Assembly: GCF_001307805.1 (NCBI RefSeq)
Contig: NZ_CP013862.1
Location: forward strand, 2,418,001-2,482,000
Length of the DNA: 64,000 nucleotides
From: Lentibacillus amyloliquefaciens
Lineage (GTDB): Bacteria > Bacillota > Bacilli > Bacillales > Amphibacillaceae
Direction: 5' to 3'
Under the pieces are notes generated by a model, which was not told where the DNA came from, did not search any database, and saw only the letters and a program-made list of their open reading frames with translations. Position 1 is the stretch's first letter, and every line of letters starts with the position of its first letter. Positions 24,099-33,882 of the stretch are shown piece after piece. A program made the translations under genes and the position numbers.

Positions 24099-24978
24099 CG
24101 ATCCCTCCTTGTCGTCTGCCTGTCAGATAAACACATACATCAGCCGGTGAAACAGATGATATATCGATGCCCGACAGCCTGATCTGATCCAATTCATTTT
24201 CCTTAAAATCATTGGTCACGACAGCATATGTGTTATGAGTGCCAATCATTTTCGTATGAAGCACTTCCCGATTCAGCGTCCATTTTTGTATTTCTTCAGA
24301 TGACCCGCTTAAACCAACCGCATATTCTTTTAACTCCTCAACCGGCATATGCAAATAATTTTGACCGCCCTCAATCAAGAGCACATCCTCCAGCACTTCC
24401 TCTATTTCATCCAAAAGGTGGCTTGATACGATAATCGAGCGGGGGTGCGCCAAATAGTCTTTCAGCAGTGCGCGGTAAAAATCTTTTCGTGCCGCTGCGT
24501 CCATCCCTGTTGTCGGTTCATCGAAAATCGTCAGCGCACATCGTGAACATAGCCCGACAATCATATTAAACGTGCTTTTTTTCCCTTTGGAAAGGCTATG
24601 ATAATTCTGACCGGGGCGAAATGAAAAGTAATCAAACAGTCGATCTGCCAGTTCAGCATCCCATTTTTCATAAAACCGTTCAGCCTCTTCAAAGATTTCT
24701 TTAAGCGTCAGAACCATTGGAAAGTTCATTTGGTCATCTATAAACATTGTGTTGGCCGAAACAAACAGACTATCAAATGGCCGGCGGAAAAAAACGTTCA
24801 CTTCCCCGGCTGACTCACGCCAAAATCCCGCAAGTATTTTCAGGAGTGTCGTCTTTCCAGCGCCGTTTCGCCCAACCAGGCCAGTTATCTTATTTTCTTC
24901 AATCGAAACGGACAGATCATTCAATGCCTTCTGACGTCCATATGATTTGGTCAAGTTCTTACACTCAATCACTTTCAT
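24076..24978 (-). CDS. ABC transporter ATP-binding protein (YtrB-like)
   Basis: A 300-residue ATPase. Walker A GRNGAGKTT lies at about 36-44, Walker B is LTIFDEPTTGMD, and the H-loop is VSSHLLDE. The signature reads SLSKGKKSTFN instead of LSGGQ, a departure often seen in YtrB/EcsA-like exporters of the YtrA operons. The C-terminal ~90 residues form an extra domain of unknown role. It overlaps the GntR regulator gene by 4 bases (ATGA) and the permease gene by 23, marking a tightly coupled operon. Confidence 0.85.
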   Translation of the reverse strand: MKVIECKNLTKSYGRQKALNDLSVSIEENKITGLVGRNGAGKTTLLKILAGFWRESAGEVNVFFRRPFDSLFVSANTMFIDDQMNFPMVLTLKEIFEEAERFYEKWDAELADRLFDYFSFRPGQNYHSLSKGKKSTFNMIVGLCSRCALTIFDEPTTGMDAAARKDFYRALLKDYLAHPRSIIVSSHLLDEIEEVLEDVLLIEGGQNYLHMPVEELKEYAVGLSGSSEEIQKWTLNREVLHTKMIGTHNTYAVVTNDFKENELDQIRLSGIDISSVSPADVCVYLTGRRQGGIDDVFDKA

Positions 24979-25358
24979 GTTGCATCCCCCTTACGTTCAT
25001 TGATCGTTTTCTTCATCATGTTCATTAATTCTTTTTCATCCACATGTAATCGTTCGGCTTCCAGCACAGCCTCTTGAATAAGCCGCTTTAAAGTCTTGTC
25101 TTTTCGTTTTTCGGTAATGATGGCCTTGGCATCAGACGAAACAAATTTACCGAGTCCGCGCTTGTTATAAAGAATTTTCTCCTCAGACAATAACGTCAAC
25201 CCTTTTGCCGCTGTAGCAGGATTAATGTTGAACATATCGGCAAGCTTGTATTGGGAATGTACTTTTTCGTCCGGTTTGAAGTTCTCATTGAGGATTTCGT
25301 TCTCAATCCATTCCGAAATCTGTATGTAAATCGGTTTGGCGCTATCCGGATTGATCAT
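24975..25358 (-). CDS. GntR-family regulator, YtrA subfamily
   Basis: A 127-residue repressor: N-terminal GntR winged helix (PIYIQISEWIENEIL...VHSQYKLADMFNINPATAAKGLTLLSEEKILYNKRGLGKFV) and the short helical C-terminal domain of the YtrA subfamily, lacking a large effector pocket. ATG at 25358 follows AAAGGAGG; codons upstream run through the operator. It heads the ABC operon and likely represses it through the palindrome at 25396-25416. Confidence 0.88.
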   Translation of the reverse strand: MINPDSAKPIYIQISEWIENEILNENFKPDEKVHSQYKLADMFNINPATAAKGLTLLSEEKILYNKRGLGKFVSSDAKAIITEKRKDKTLKRLIQEAVLEAERLHVDEKELMNMMKKTINERKGDAT

Positions 25359-25395
25359 CAAGCTTGCCTCCTTTATGCAGATTAGTGCATTAGTT

Positions 25396-25430
25396 ATGTA
25401 ATGTAGTATATTACATATGTGCTGAAAAAA
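25396..25430 (-). promoter_or_regulatory. Promoter with YtrA-type operator
   Basis: Leftward TTGTTT and TATACT boxes are separated by 17 bp. The palindrome ATGTAAT-N7-ATTACAT (25396-25416) covers the -10 region, where a bound GntR repressor would block polymerase. Confidence 0.65.
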
Positions 25431-25445
25431 CAAGAGGTTAAAAAA

Positions 25446-25665
25446 GGCTGGGACATAACTAAAACGAGTGATGTTAAAGACGAACTAAACGCAGCTTTTA
25501 GCGAAGGCAATATACGGAGACTTCTGCGGGACGGGAGGCATAGATGAGACCGCTTATTGCTTAGCCCGAGGAGGCTCACCAGCTGCCCGCGAAACGCGAA
25601 GTATATTTCCGAGCGGCCGTCGTTAGTTCGGGTTTTTCTTCAATGAAAACGCTGTTGTACCAGCC
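25446..25665. mobile_element. Non-coding TIR element (copy H)
   Basis: About 220 bp bounded by GGCTGGGACATAAC and, inverted, GTTGTACCAGCC. The interior carries ACGGAGACTTCTGCGGGACG, GAGGCATAGATGAGAC and CCCGCGAAACGCGAAGTATA, sequences I recall as a frequent intergenic repeat in Bacillaceae. No protein is conserved. It lies upstream of the ytrA-like promoter and of the yqxD-like gene. Confidence 0.65.
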
Positions 25666-25805
25666 TCAAGGTTGACTTTTCTGTTTTTGCTTTTTGGCAG
25701 GGGAGATTTTCTATAAACGCGTTAGCCATTTTTCACGATATGTGAGTGGTCCCATAGCACAACTTCTGCTAGAATTATGGTATATACAATACGGAGGAAT
25801 TTCTG

Positions 25806-26252
25806 ATGAATGTTTACGTGGATGCGGATGCCTGTCCGGTTAAAAAAACAATCACATCTGTTGCTCGTGAATTCAATGTACCGGTCATACTTGTGAAAAG
25901 TTTTTCCCATTTTTCGCATGATAACGAACAGCCCGGTGTCGAGACAATTTATGTGGATACAGGTGCCGAAGCTGCAGATTACCGGATTATGAAACTGGCA
26001 AACCAGGGAGATATCATCGTCACGCAGGATTACGGTCTTGCCTCGCTGGGACTTTCCAAAGGGTGTACCGTGTTGCATCATAAAGGGTTCACCTACACGA
26101 ATCAGAATATCGATCATCTGCTGCAAACACGGCACATGAATGCAATGGCACGTAAAAGCGGAAAGCGGACAAAGGGGCCTAAAGCGTTCAGCCACGAGGA
26201 TGAATTGAAATTCCACGACCTGTTCCGGAAAACACTTGAAGAAACACGCTAA
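25806..26252 (+). CDS. yqxD: YaiI/YqxD family protein (DUF188)
   Basis: A 148-residue PIN-like-fold protein of the YaiI/YqxD group. It has the N-terminal [13 protein letters not shown] with paired aspartates, [11 protein letters not shown], and the [16 protein letters not shown] acidic-site motif, all consistent with a metal-dependent nuclease, though none is proven. ACGGAGGAATT precedes the ATG. Its stop overlaps the stop of the opposite GNAT gene by 4 bases. Confidence 0.88.
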   Translation: MNVYVDADACPVKKTITSVAREFNVPVILVKSFSHFSHDNEQPGVETIYVDTGAEAADYRIMKLANQGDIIVTQDYGLASLGLSKGCTVLHHKGFTYTNQNIDHLLQTRHMNAMARKSGKRTKGPKAFSHEDELKFHDLFRKTLEETR

Positions 26253-26752
26253 TCCATGCCAACAACATCACTCCGTCTTTCCAGAATGACCACGTCACGC
26301 CATACACCGTTTAACTTTCCGAGACGGCGTCTAGTACCAACTTCTCTGAACCCGCATTTTTTATGTAAGAGAATGCTGCTTTCATTTTCCTTAAAAATAT
26401 CCGCTTCCAATGACCAGAATCCGCATTCTTCACTGACATCCACCAAACGCTCAAGCAGCTTGGTTCCAACCCCATTTCCCGTACTCGTGCTGCTGATATA
26501 AATGCTTACCTCAGCCGCTCCACAATGCGCCTCACGTTTTGAAATCGGGGTCAGTGCCGCCCAGCCGACAACTTCTTGACCTTTCTGTGCTACCAGCCTG
26601 CAAACCGAGAAATAATCACGATCCCACGACTCCCAGGTCGGAGCTTCCGTCTCGAATGTTGCATTTCCTGTTTGAATGCCTTCGTTGAAAATATGATAAA
26701 CCTGATTCCAATCTGTTTTTTTCATGTCATCCAATACAATTTGATTGTTCAT
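26249..26752 (-). CDS. GNAT N-acetyltransferase (phosphinothricin-acetyltransferase-like)
   Basis: A 167-residue acetyltransferase. [25 protein letters not shown] at the N-terminus, [11 protein letters not shown], then [24 protein letters not shown] (acetyl-CoA loop) match the Pat/Bar-like branch, often acting on methionine derivatives or other amino-acid analogues. ATG at 26752 follows AAGGGTGA; the frame runs further upstream without a site. It converges on yqxD with a 4-base overlap. Confidence 0.85.
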   Translation of the reverse strand: MNNQIVLDDMKKTDWNQVYHIFNEGIQTGNATFETEAPTWESWDRDYFSVCRLVAQKGQEVVGWAALTPISKREAHCGAAEVSIYISSTSTGNGVGTKLLERLVDVSEECGFWSLEADIFKENESSILLHKKCGFREVGTRRRLGKLNGVWRDVVILERRSDVVGMD

Positions 26753-26812
26753 AGCGATAGTCACCCTTCCATTTATGATCGTTATACTCAAAATATAAAG
26801 GACAATTATAGC

Positions 26813-26840
26813 ATAAAGTGAATTTTCAATCAGTGGGGGT
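26813..26840 (+). repeat. Structured dispersed element, fragment F
   Basis: Only the 5' part remains: ATAAAGTGAATTTTC then AATCAGTGGGGGT, identical in pattern to copies D and E, then unrelated sequence. It lies just upstream of the GNAT gene. Confidence 0.6.
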
Positions 26841-26868
26841 CTTCGAAGGGGACTTGTTGCCGAGCACG

Positions 26869-26908
26869 TTAAAAACCCTTTGAAACGGCCACCGCCATCT
26901 CAAAGGGC
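26869..26908 (-). terminator. Terminator of the SleL-like gene
   Basis: CCCTTTGA and TCAAAGGG pair and are followed leftward by TTTTTAAC. Confidence 0.75.
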
Positions 26909-26913
26909 TCCAA

Positions 26914-28326
26914 TTAATATTTCCTGATATTGAAATTATCCTGAAGCACCGGCCAATTTTGCGGGAATGGCGTTCCCAGTGCCCAATAACTGACACCTCT
27001 CAGGCCATATTCCTTTACGGCATCATATTTGGCCTGCATACTACGCGCGTCTTCAAACCATACTTCATGTTCCTGTCCGGTTTCATCCGTATATCGGAAA
27101 AATGGGGACTGGTACGTTTCATCATATTGAATGGCTACCCCGTTTACTGCTGCCAGCTGCACCGCTTCTTTCGGACTCACGGTACTTGCAATGGTACCCT
27201 CTGTCCACGGGATTTCCCAGTCACGGCCATATAAAGGAACGCCCATAAGAATTTTATCGCGGGGCATAACGGTGACAGCATAATCGAGTATATCCCTTAC
27301 TTTATTCACAGGCGCAATCGCCCATGGTTCACCGCCTGCCCATCCCCATTCATATGTCATCAACGCCACAAAATCAGCAATTTCCCCATGTGCCTGGTAG
27401 TCATGTGCTTCATACAGCAAACCCTCCTGGCCGGCAGTTTCTTTTGGTGCCAAAGCTGTTGAAACGAGAAAACCTTCCGGGTGAAGACGCGCCACCACAC
27501 GCCTTAGAAATTGATTATAGTTCTCGCGGTCCTCCGGGTAAACATATTCAAAATTAAAATTAACGCCCGCATAGCCTTTTGCACGCATAACCTCCAAAAG
27601 TTCACTGATAAGCTGCTCCTGTGCTTCAGTATTACGAAGGACAGCTGCCGCTAAATCCGAGTTAAACTCACTCTGTGTGAAATTAGTCACCACCAATAAC
27701 GGTGCCACGTTATTAGCCTTCGCTGCTTGAAGAACCGGTTCTTCTGAAAGTATTGTAAGCGATCCATCTTCCGTTATGCTATACATGAATGGGGACAGAT
27801 AAGTCAAATATCTTCCCACACGTAATACATCAGGGACACCCTGTTCATCCACCCGCGTCGTATAAGCATTCACTTCGGTTACAGGCTTTGCTGTAGCAGG
27901 AATTCTTAGCGTCTGACCCGGAAATATAAGGCCTGGCGGTTCAATATCATTGGCTGCAATAATTTGTTCAGGACTGGCACCATACTGTTGCGCAATCAAC
28001 CAAATGTACTCCCCAGCTCTTACAATATGCGTGAAATAAGGATTCTTCAGCATTTGCCCGGCATATATCAACGACGGGTCTGTAATATTATTGGCCGCCG
28101 TAAGTTCCTGAACCGTCACCTCAAGCATTTGGGCTATTTGCCATAACGTATCGCCAGGCTGGATAACATGTTCAAGACCAGGCTCCGGGATAACCAATGT
28201 CTGGCCGACAACCAGCACATCCGGGTTATCCAATTCATTCAACAAAACAATCTGATTAACAGCTGACCCATAATTTTGTGCTATCTGCCATAGCGAATCA
28301 CCGTTTCGTGCGACATGTATCCGCAT
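26914..28326 (-). CDS. LysM/GH18 spore cortex-lytic type hydrolase (SleL/YaaH-like)
   Basis: A 470-residue enzyme with three consecutive LysM peptidoglycan-binding repeats (residues ~2-46, 49-92, 95-140) and a GH18 barrel. This is the architecture of SleL/YaaH N-acetylglucosaminidases that degrade spore cortex fragments during germination. The catalytic strand reads GVNFNFEYVYPEDR: the glutamate is kept, but two usual aspartates are Asn in NFNFE. There is no signal peptide, normal for spore-internal members. ATG at 28326 follows GGGGAGAGG. Single gene. Confidence 0.88.
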   Translation of the reverse strand: MRIHVARNGDSLWQIAQNYGSAVNQIVLLNELDNPDVLVVGQTLVIPEPGLEHVIQPGDTLWQIAQMLEVTVQELTAANNITDPSLIYAGQMLKNPYFTHIVRAGEYIWLIAQQYGASPEQIIAANDIEPPGLIFPGQTLRIPATAKPVTEVNAYTTRVDEQGVPDVLRVGRYLTYLSPFMYSITEDGSLTILSEEPVLQAAKANNVAPLLVVTNFTQSEFNSDLAAAVLRNTEAQEQLISELLEVMRAKGYAGVNFNFEYVYPEDRENYNQFLRRVVARLHPEGFLVSTALAPKETAGQEGLLYEAHDYQAHGEIADFVALMTYEWGWAGGEPWAIAPVNKVRDILDYAVTVMPRDKILMGVPLYGRDWEIPWTEGTIASTVSPKEAVQLAAVNGVAIQYDETYQSPFFRYTDETGQEHEVWFEDARSMQAKYDAVKEYGLRGVSYWALGTPFPQNWPVLQDNFNIRKY

Positions 28327-28403
28327 ATCCTCTCCCCCCAATTTGCATGCTCTCACATACCATTCTATTCATTGGGTGGTTGTCTCAGTAACCACTCAAG
28401 AAC

Positions 28404-28466
28404 AGAAACATGGGCCGGAGAGCGGAAACATCGGCCCGAGCAAGGAACATACTGAGCCCATGGAAA
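28404..28466. repeat. Degenerate 20-bp tandem repeat (array 1)
   Basis: Three units of about 20 bp on the pattern ATGGGCCGGAGAGCGGAAAC. The same unit family occurs at 48321-48404. The remainder of the 28327-28673 spacer holds no recognisable gene. Confidence 0.6.
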
Positions 28467-28652
28467 GTGACGAGCAAACCTTCTGCCAAATCAGCTGCGT
28501 TGCCAGAGAGCTCACGTAATATCTATGTCGCAGTTTATATCAACTGCAAGTTACCAAAATTCACAAAAAGAGCCTTACAAATATATTGTGGCTTATGAAA
28601 TACCGGAACCGACATTATTTTGCCGCTGCCTATTTCGTGAAGACTGTAAATT

Positions 28653-28680
28653 CAAAAACCGCTGATCAAATCTCTAGCGG
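28653..28680 (-). terminator. Terminator of the P450 gene
   Basis: CCGCT and AGCGG arms followed leftward by TTTTTGAATT, overlapping the end of the gene. Confidence 0.5.
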
Positions 28681-29918
28681 GGTGTAACCCGACTTATCAT
28701 AAACCGGCTTTTCGGCAATGTTGGCATCCGCACCATGCTGTAATACAAATGTTGCTTTGGTACTTCATAGTCAATGTGATTCGCCAGATATTCGAGGCTG
28801 ACTTGCATCACATCAACGGTTACCCATTCACCGGCACAGCGATGTCCCATATCATAGTCACCGCCGCCTTGCGGGATAAAATCAAACGGACTGCCGCCCC
28901 ACTCCTTAAAGCGCTCCGGTCTGAATTCATCGGGGTTCTCCCATAAATCCAGGTCGTGATTTGTGCCATACACATCGAGCAAGACCAATGTTCCTTTATT
29001 GAAATGATGACCGCTCCAATTGAAATTATGACGGACTTTTGCACCTAAAAACGGCCCAAATGGATAGTAGCGGCGTACTTCCTGAACAAACATCCTGTTG
29101 TATGTTTCATCACCACTCCGAAGTTTTTCACTTGTTTCCGGAAAATCATGCATTGCCAAGGCTCCAAATGTCACATATCTTCCAATTGCTGTAATCGGGC
29201 GCAGGATATTCAGCAATTCAACTGCTGCTGTCTGCAGGCTCAGCAGCTTGCCATTTAAATCACGATGCCATGCGATCGCATTTAAAGCTGTGCCTTCACG
29301 CGGACTGCGCTTTCCTTCCCGGACCTGCTGCACAAGACTTCGTGCCCACTTTTCAGATCGGTTGCGTGCTGTTCGCCCTTTCCAATGCCGCGGACCGATT
29401 GCCCCGAAAGCATCAATCATGGCTGCAAGATCCCGTGTGCGCTGATTCAGCTCACTCGCAAACAACGGAACCCCGGCCCATTCACAGGCAACACGACACA
29501 TCAGTTTTTCAGATTCATGAAACAGTGACATCTCCCGTTTTTGCTGCCAGTTATCACGTGCCACTTGCCATTGCCATCGCGTGATTTCTCTCAGTTCACG
29601 AAGACGTTCGGAGGTCATAAGCGACATAAACAGCTGTTTGCGATGTCTATGAGGGGTATCATCCATTCCCTGGACGCCCTTTTTGCCAAACAGCGTTTCC
29701 TTAACACGGTTTGGTGCAGCTCCTTTTCGCTTAAATTTTCCCTCGTCATAAAAAACTTCTGCCGCTTCTTCTCCCCCTATGCATATGACTTTTTGCCCGA
29801 GCAGCCTTGTCTGGAAAATATTCGACTGAAACTTCCGGCGTCTTTCCGGTATATAATGAAAACCTTCCATTAATAATCGATGTGTGTTATCCATGCCCTT
29901 TTCGCGCGTAATTGCCAT
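28674..29918 (-). CDS. Cytochrome P450, CYP152 fatty-acid peroxygenase type
   Basis: A 414-residue heme enzyme resembling B. subtilis P450 BS-beta (YbdT), which uses hydrogen peroxide to hydroxylate fatty acids. Subfamily marks: NILRPITAIGRYVTF in helix I, with Arg-Pro replacing the usual acid/Thr pair, the EVRRYYPFGPF K-helix region, and the heme loop PQGGGDYDMGHRCAGEW with its cysteine thiolate. No redox partner gene is nearby, fitting the peroxygenase mechanism. The ATG follows AAAGGAGAAAG. Single gene. Confidence 0.9.
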   Translation of the reverse strand: MAITREKGMDNTHRLLMEGFHYIPERRRKFQSNIFQTRLLGQKVICIGGEEAAEVFYDEGKFKRKGAAPNRVKETLFGKKGVQGMDDTPHRHRKQLFMSLMTSERLRELREITRWQWQVARDNWQQKREMSLFHESEKLMCRVACEWAGVPLFASELNQRTRDLAAMIDAFGAIGPRHWKGRTARNRSEKWARSLVQQVREGKRSPREGTALNAIAWHRDLNGKLLSLQTAAVELLNILRPITAIGRYVTFGALAMHDFPETSEKLRSGDETYNRMFVQEVRRYYPFGPFLGAKVRHNFNWSGHHFNKGTLVLLDVYGTNHDLDLWENPDEFRPERFKEWGGSPFDFIPQGGGDYDMGHRCAGEWVTVDVMQVSLEYLANHIDYEVPKQHLYYSMVRMPTLPKSRFMISRVTPR

Positions 29919-30125
29919 GAATGCTTTCTCCTTTCCTGACTAAATCAACTAATAATTCATTTTCCCCCTCACGCTCATGATTTATTCCACTTGCAACCGC
30001 TATTGCCGGCTGATAACGAACCCAAACATGGCAGAACATAATCAAACCTGTTACGATTAAATTTGTAGGAAGCTTAAACGATGAACCCACAAACTCCGGA
30101 AAATTAAACTACAGAAGGTGAGAAC

Positions 30126-30422
30126 ATGAATCAAACAATTTTTATTAATGATATGGAATTTAACGCATCTAATGTACAGATAGATTCAGTCACACGACAT
30201 GGAAAAACGTTAACCAGGATAAGTTTCGAGTTTAAAGTCACACATGAAGAGTCTCATGATGTCACAACACTGCTTTATGAGAATGATTTTACTGTAAAAG
30301 TCCCCGGGGAGAACCTCGAATTTCCGGCAGCAATCAGCAATTATTCGACTTCCATCACCAATTTATATGTGGAAGGGACAGTTGGCGATTTCAAACTTGA
30401 GCTGACTGAAAAAGAGACTTAG
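30126..30422 (+). CDS. ykvR: YkvR family protein (DUF3219)
   Basis: A 98-residue beta-rich soluble protein matching DUF3219/YkvR (INDMEFNASNVQIDS, RISFEFKVTHEESHDVTTLLYENDFTVKVP, ending in a short EKET tail). Function unknown. AGAAGGTGAG precedes the ATG. It converges on thrB across a shared terminator. Confidence 0.82.
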   Translation: MNQTIFINDMEFNASNVQIDSVTRHGKTLTRISFEFKVTHEESHDVTTLLYENDFTVKVPGENLEFPAAISNYSTSITNLYVEGTVGDFKLELTEKET

Positions 30423-30434
30423 CTTCATACAATT

Positions 30435-30469
30435 AAAACCACACAGCTGAACGAGCGCTGTGTGGTTAA
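30435..30469. terminator. Shared terminator of ykvR and thrB
   Basis: AACCACACAGC pairs with GCTGTGTGGTT; A-run before and TTAAAA after. The thrB stop lies inside the right arm. Confidence 0.8.
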
Positions 30470-31362
30470 AAGTTGCTTATGATTGATGATCCTGTATGAT
30501 CCGCCTGCAGCAAGACCACCTGATAGTCAGGCAGGAATTCCTGAAAATGTGCGACAATCATTTGACCCTTATCTTTTGGAACAAACGACATCATGGTCGG
30601 GCCGGCTCCGCTGATAACTGTTCCATACGCCCCCTGCTGCTTAGCTTCACGGCGAATGTCGTGATAATTTGGAATCATTGACGCTCTATATGGTTCATGG
30701 AACACATCCTGCTCCATCATTTTGCCTGCCAGCGAGTAATCACCGGCAGCAAGTGACGCAATCAGCACATTGCTGATTGCACTGGCCGATGCAGCATGTT
30801 CCCTGGTGTAGTTTTCAGGCAAAACGCTTCTCGCTTCTTCCGTCTTCAAGTCACTCCCCGGAATATAAAGGATCACCTCCAAATCAGGGTCCTGCAGTGA
30901 TGCCCAATCCACGTCGTCATTGACAACAGTGGAAATGATAAATCCGCCTACCAATGCCGGCGCAACATTATCGGGATGACCCTCTATCTCAGTCCCTATT
31001 TCCAGTTTTTGCTCTTGTGTCAGATTCAGATTGCATGCCTGATCAGCCAGTTCTATACCGGCAACAATGGCAGAGGCACTGCTCCCCAGACCTCGCGCCA
31101 GAGGAATCTCGCTTTCAATCGTTATACTGCATGCCGGAAGTTCCTGATTCCAGTTTGCCGCCACACTGCGAGCCACTTGTATAATATAATGATTATCATA
31201 GTCCGTCTGTTCAGGGAGATTCGGTGAATGCTGTGTAATCTCCCATTTATCTGAAGGGGAGACCTTCAGCGTTAAGTATAAATTAAGCGCAAGCCCCATG
31301 GAATCAAAGCCCGGCCCGATGTTTGCCGAGCTTGCCGGAACTCGTATTCCAAATGACTTCAT
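30466..31362 (-). CDS. thrB: Homoserine kinase
   Basis: A 298-residue GHMP kinase that phosphorylates homoserine before threonine synthase. GHMP motif 1 is [14 protein letters not shown] (10-23), the ATP loop [16 protein letters not shown] lies near residue 90, and motif 3 is [15 protein letters not shown]. The ATG overlaps the thrC stop by 4 bases (ATGA). Third gene of hom-thrC-thrB, the standard Bacillus order. Confidence 0.95.
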   Translation of the reverse strand: MKSFGIRVPASSANIGPGFDSMGLALNLYLTLKVSPSDKWEITQHSPNLPEQTDYDNHYIIQVARSVAANWNQELPACSITIESEIPLARGLGSSASAIVAGIELADQACNLNLTQEQKLEIGTEIEGHPDNVAPALVGGFIISTVVNDDVDWASLQDPDLEVILYIPGSDLKTEEARSVLPENYTREHAASASAISNVLIASLAAGDYSLAGKMMEQDVFHEPYRASMIPNYHDIRREAKQQGAYGTVISGAGPTMMSFVPKDKGQMIVAHFQEFLPDYQVVLLQADHTGSSIISNF

Positions 31363-32420
31363 ACGTTCACCAGCTTCCCGATATAATCGGTCACAACTGC
31401 TTCATCATTAGGTAAAACAACTGGATCTTCATCGATTTGATCGATTGCCGTTTGCGGATCCTTCAGCCCATTTCCGGTCAGAACCGTTACAACCTTTGAC
31501 CCTTCAGCGATTGTTCCATTGCGGCACTGCTGAATGACACCGGCTAAAGAAGCACACGATCCCGGCTCGGCAAAAACACCTTCTTTCCTTGCCAGGAGCC
31601 TCTGGGCATCAGCTATTTCCGTATCCGTAACCGACCCAATTCGACCGTTCGATTCATCACGTGCTTTAACGGCCAGCTCCCAGCTAGCCGGGTTGCCGAT
31701 TCGGATGGCTGTTGCGATTGTTTCCGGATCCGCCACCACTTCATTCCGGACGATAGCCGCTGCGCCTTGGGCTTCAAAACCGAACATCTGCGGAAGACCT
31801 GCCTGCTGCTTTTCGTCATATTCTTTAAAGCCTTTCCAGTAGGCACTGATGTTGCCGGCGTTGCCAACCGGTATTGCCAGAATATCAGGAGCTGACCCTA
31901 GCACATCACAGACTTCAAATGCCGCCGTTTTTTGGCCTTCAAGACGATATGGATTAACCGAGTTAACTAGTGTGACAGGCTCATTTTCGCTGATCTTCCG
32001 GACTATTTTCAGGGCGTCGTCAAAATTGCCGTCAATTTCCACAATATCAGCGCCATACATAACGGCTTGCGCAAGCTTTCCAAGTGCAATCTTTCCCTTA
32101 GGAATAACAATAATCGCCCGGATGCCTGCTCTGGCTGCGTAAGCGGCAGCTGAAGCGGATGTGTTTCCGGTCGAAGCACAAATGACAGCGTTACTTCCTT
32201 CCTCAACTGCTTTGGCGACCGCAAGAGCCATCCCTCTGTCTTTAAATGAACCGGTCGGGTTGATTCCTTCAACCTTGCCGTGTAATTCAATTCCGAGCTG
32301 TTTTGACAGTGTCGAAAAATGGATAAGCGGTGTATTGCCCTCCTGCAGCGAGAGATTGGGTGTTTTTTCTGTAACCGGCAAATAGTGCCCGTAGTGGTCG
32401 ATTAAACCTTTCCACGTCAT
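31359..32420 (-). CDS. thrC: Threonine synthase
   Basis: A 353-residue PLP enzyme converting O-phosphohomoserine to threonine. PLP lysine is in PTGSFKDRG (Lys60); [17 protein letters not shown] binds the phosphate, and [14 protein letters not shown] and LTGNGLKD are the other cofactor loops. It belongs to the short bacterial class without the long N-terminal domain. It overlaps hom and thrB by 4 bases each, so the three proteins are translated in a coupled fashion. Confidence 0.96.
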   Translation of the reverse strand: MTWKGLIDHYGHYLPVTEKTPNLSLQEGNTPLIHFSTLSKQLGIELHGKVEGINPTGSFKDRGMALAVAKAVEEGSNAVICASTGNTSASAAAYAARAGIRAIIVIPKGKIALGKLAQAVMYGADIVEIDGNFDDALKIVRKISENEPVTLVNSVNPYRLEGQKTAAFEVCDVLGSAPDILAIPVGNAGNISAYWKGFKEYDEKQQAGLPQMFGFEAQGAAAIVRNEVVADPETIATAIRIGNPASWELAVKARDESNGRIGSVTDTEIADAQRLLARKEGVFAEPGSCASLAGVIQQCRNGTIAEGSKVVTVLTGNGLKDPQTAIDQIDEDPVVLPNDEAVVTDYIGKLVNV

Positions 32421-33724
32421 GCGTCAGCATCTCCTTCTACTTTATAAAAGCTGTTTATATCAATCACTTCATCCAATTTTTCGAGCTCACTCAAAGCCTC
32501 ATTCATATTTTGAAGTGATGCCGTGTGTGTGATAACGACAATTTCAGCTGTATCAGGGTTTTGTGATGGATTTTGCAGAATCTGTTTAAAGCTGATATCC
32601 AGCTTGTTGAACAATGACGAAATCTTTGAGAACACACCAGCCTCGTCTTTAGCATGAAAACGGACATAATACTGGCTGAACCGCTGGCTTTCTGATTTTA
32701 ATTCCTTTTTGAAGCGCGGTTCGACAAATTGGCTGCCTGTTACGCCCCTGTGCATATTTTTAATGACAGTAACAACGTCCGAGATGACAGCTGCAGCAGT
32801 TGGCATGCTTCCCGCACCGGCGCCGTAGAACATGGCTTCTCCGACTGCCTCACCGTAAACATAAACAGCGTTGTATTCGTTTTTGACATCTGCCAATGGG
32901 TGCTCTTGGGATATTAAAGCCGGCTGGACATTCACTTCAACTTCCTTGCCGTCAAATTTTGCAAAACCAATCAGCTTCATCGTCAGTCCCAGTTTATCAC
33001 CATATTGCAAATCAGTCAGTTCAATATCCTTAATGCCGGTAACTTCAACATCATCCAGGGCAATATAGGTGGAAAAAGCAAGCCGTCCGAGAATGGCCAT
33101 TTTCCTGGCAGCATCAAGCCCATCAACATCAGCTGCCGGATCAGCCTCAGCAAACCCAAGCTGCTGCGCCTCTTTCAGCGCGTCTTCATAGCTGACACCT
33201 TCATTATTCATTTTCGTTAATATGTAGTTCGTCGTGCCATTCACGATACCCATTACCTGTTCAATATGATCTGAAGCAAATCCATCGGTAATCCCGCGTA
33301 GAATTGGAATTCCGCCTGCAACACTTGCTTCATAATAGAAATCACATTTGTTTCTTGCTGCTGCTTCATGCAGTTCAGCACCATGCAGGGCAACCAAATC
33401 CTTATTGGCTGTGACCACATGCTTTTTCGCTTCAAACGCTTTTAAAATGGATTCGCGAGCTTCCTCAATGCCCCCCATAACTTCCACCACAACATCTATA
33501 TCAGGGTCATTTAATACATCCTCCCGATTTGTTGTGAGCGCTGTTCCATTAATGCCGGCATCCACCTCACGTACTTTATTGGGATTACGGACAAGCGCGC
33601 TTTTAACATGTACATTGCATCCCAGCTGATGAGCAAGCTTGGCCTGATGCTTCTCAATCAGACTTATGACACCCGAGCCGACAACTCCAACACCTAATAA
33701 ACCGACAGATACATTATCTTCCAT
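32417..33724 (-). CDS. hom: Homoserine dehydrogenase with ACT domain
   Basis: A 435-residue enzyme reducing aspartate semialdehyde to homoserine. N-terminal Rossmann motif [12 protein letters not shown] (8-19), catalytic-domain segments [12 protein letters not shown] and [28 protein letters not shown], and a C-terminal ACT domain (about 350-435: [21 protein letters not shown]) for feedback by threonine. ATG at 33724 follows AAGGGGTGA. Codons upstream of it belong to a TIR element lying in the leader. No T-box seen. Confidence 0.95.
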   Translation of the reverse strand: MEDNVSVGLLGVGVVGSGVISLIEKHQAKLAHQLGCNVHVKSALVRNPNKVREVDAGINGTALTTNREDVLNDPDIDVVVEVMGGIEEARESILKAFEAKKHVVTANKDLVALHGAELHEAAARNKCDFYYEASVAGGIPILRGITDGFASDHIEQVMGIVNGTTNYILTKMNNEGVSYEDALKEAQQLGFAEADPAADVDGLDAARKMAILGRLAFSTYIALDDVEVTGIKDIELTDLQYGDKLGLTMKLIGFAKFDGKEVEVNVQPALISQEHPLADVKNEYNAVYVYGEAVGEAMFYGAGAGSMPTAAAVISDVVTVIKNMHRGVTGSQFVEPRFKKELKSESQRFSQYYVRFHAKDEAGVFSKISSLFNKLDISFKQILQNPSQNPDTAEIVVITHTASLQNMNEALSELEKLDEVIDINSFYKVEGDADA

Positions 33725-33750
33725 GTGATCACCCCTTCTATTAAAATGCG

Positions 33751-33882
33751 TGTTCAAAAAGACCGAGAAGTTCGAGGCGGCGAAGCTCCCGGTACCGGAA
33801 CGTATGCGGTTAATCCGTGAGGAACGGAAAAGCAAGCCAACCAGAAACACCGACGTGTCATTTTTACCGGACTTTTTGAACA
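33751..33882. mobile_element. TIR element (copy G1) in the hom leader
   Basis: 132 bp with perfect 11-bp terminal inverted repeats TGTTCAAAAAG / CTTTTTGAACA. The interior is shared with 18727-19053. It sits only 26 bases upstream of the hom start, between the ribosome site and the AT-rich sequence (TATAAT near 33890) likely to hold the promoter, so transcripts of hom-thrC-thrB would carry it. Confidence 0.75.

Noticed and set aside
25394..25579. Leftward 61-codon frame across the ytrA-like promoter
   Set aside because: It runs through the operator and the TIR element, has a repeat-derived composition and no ribosome site.
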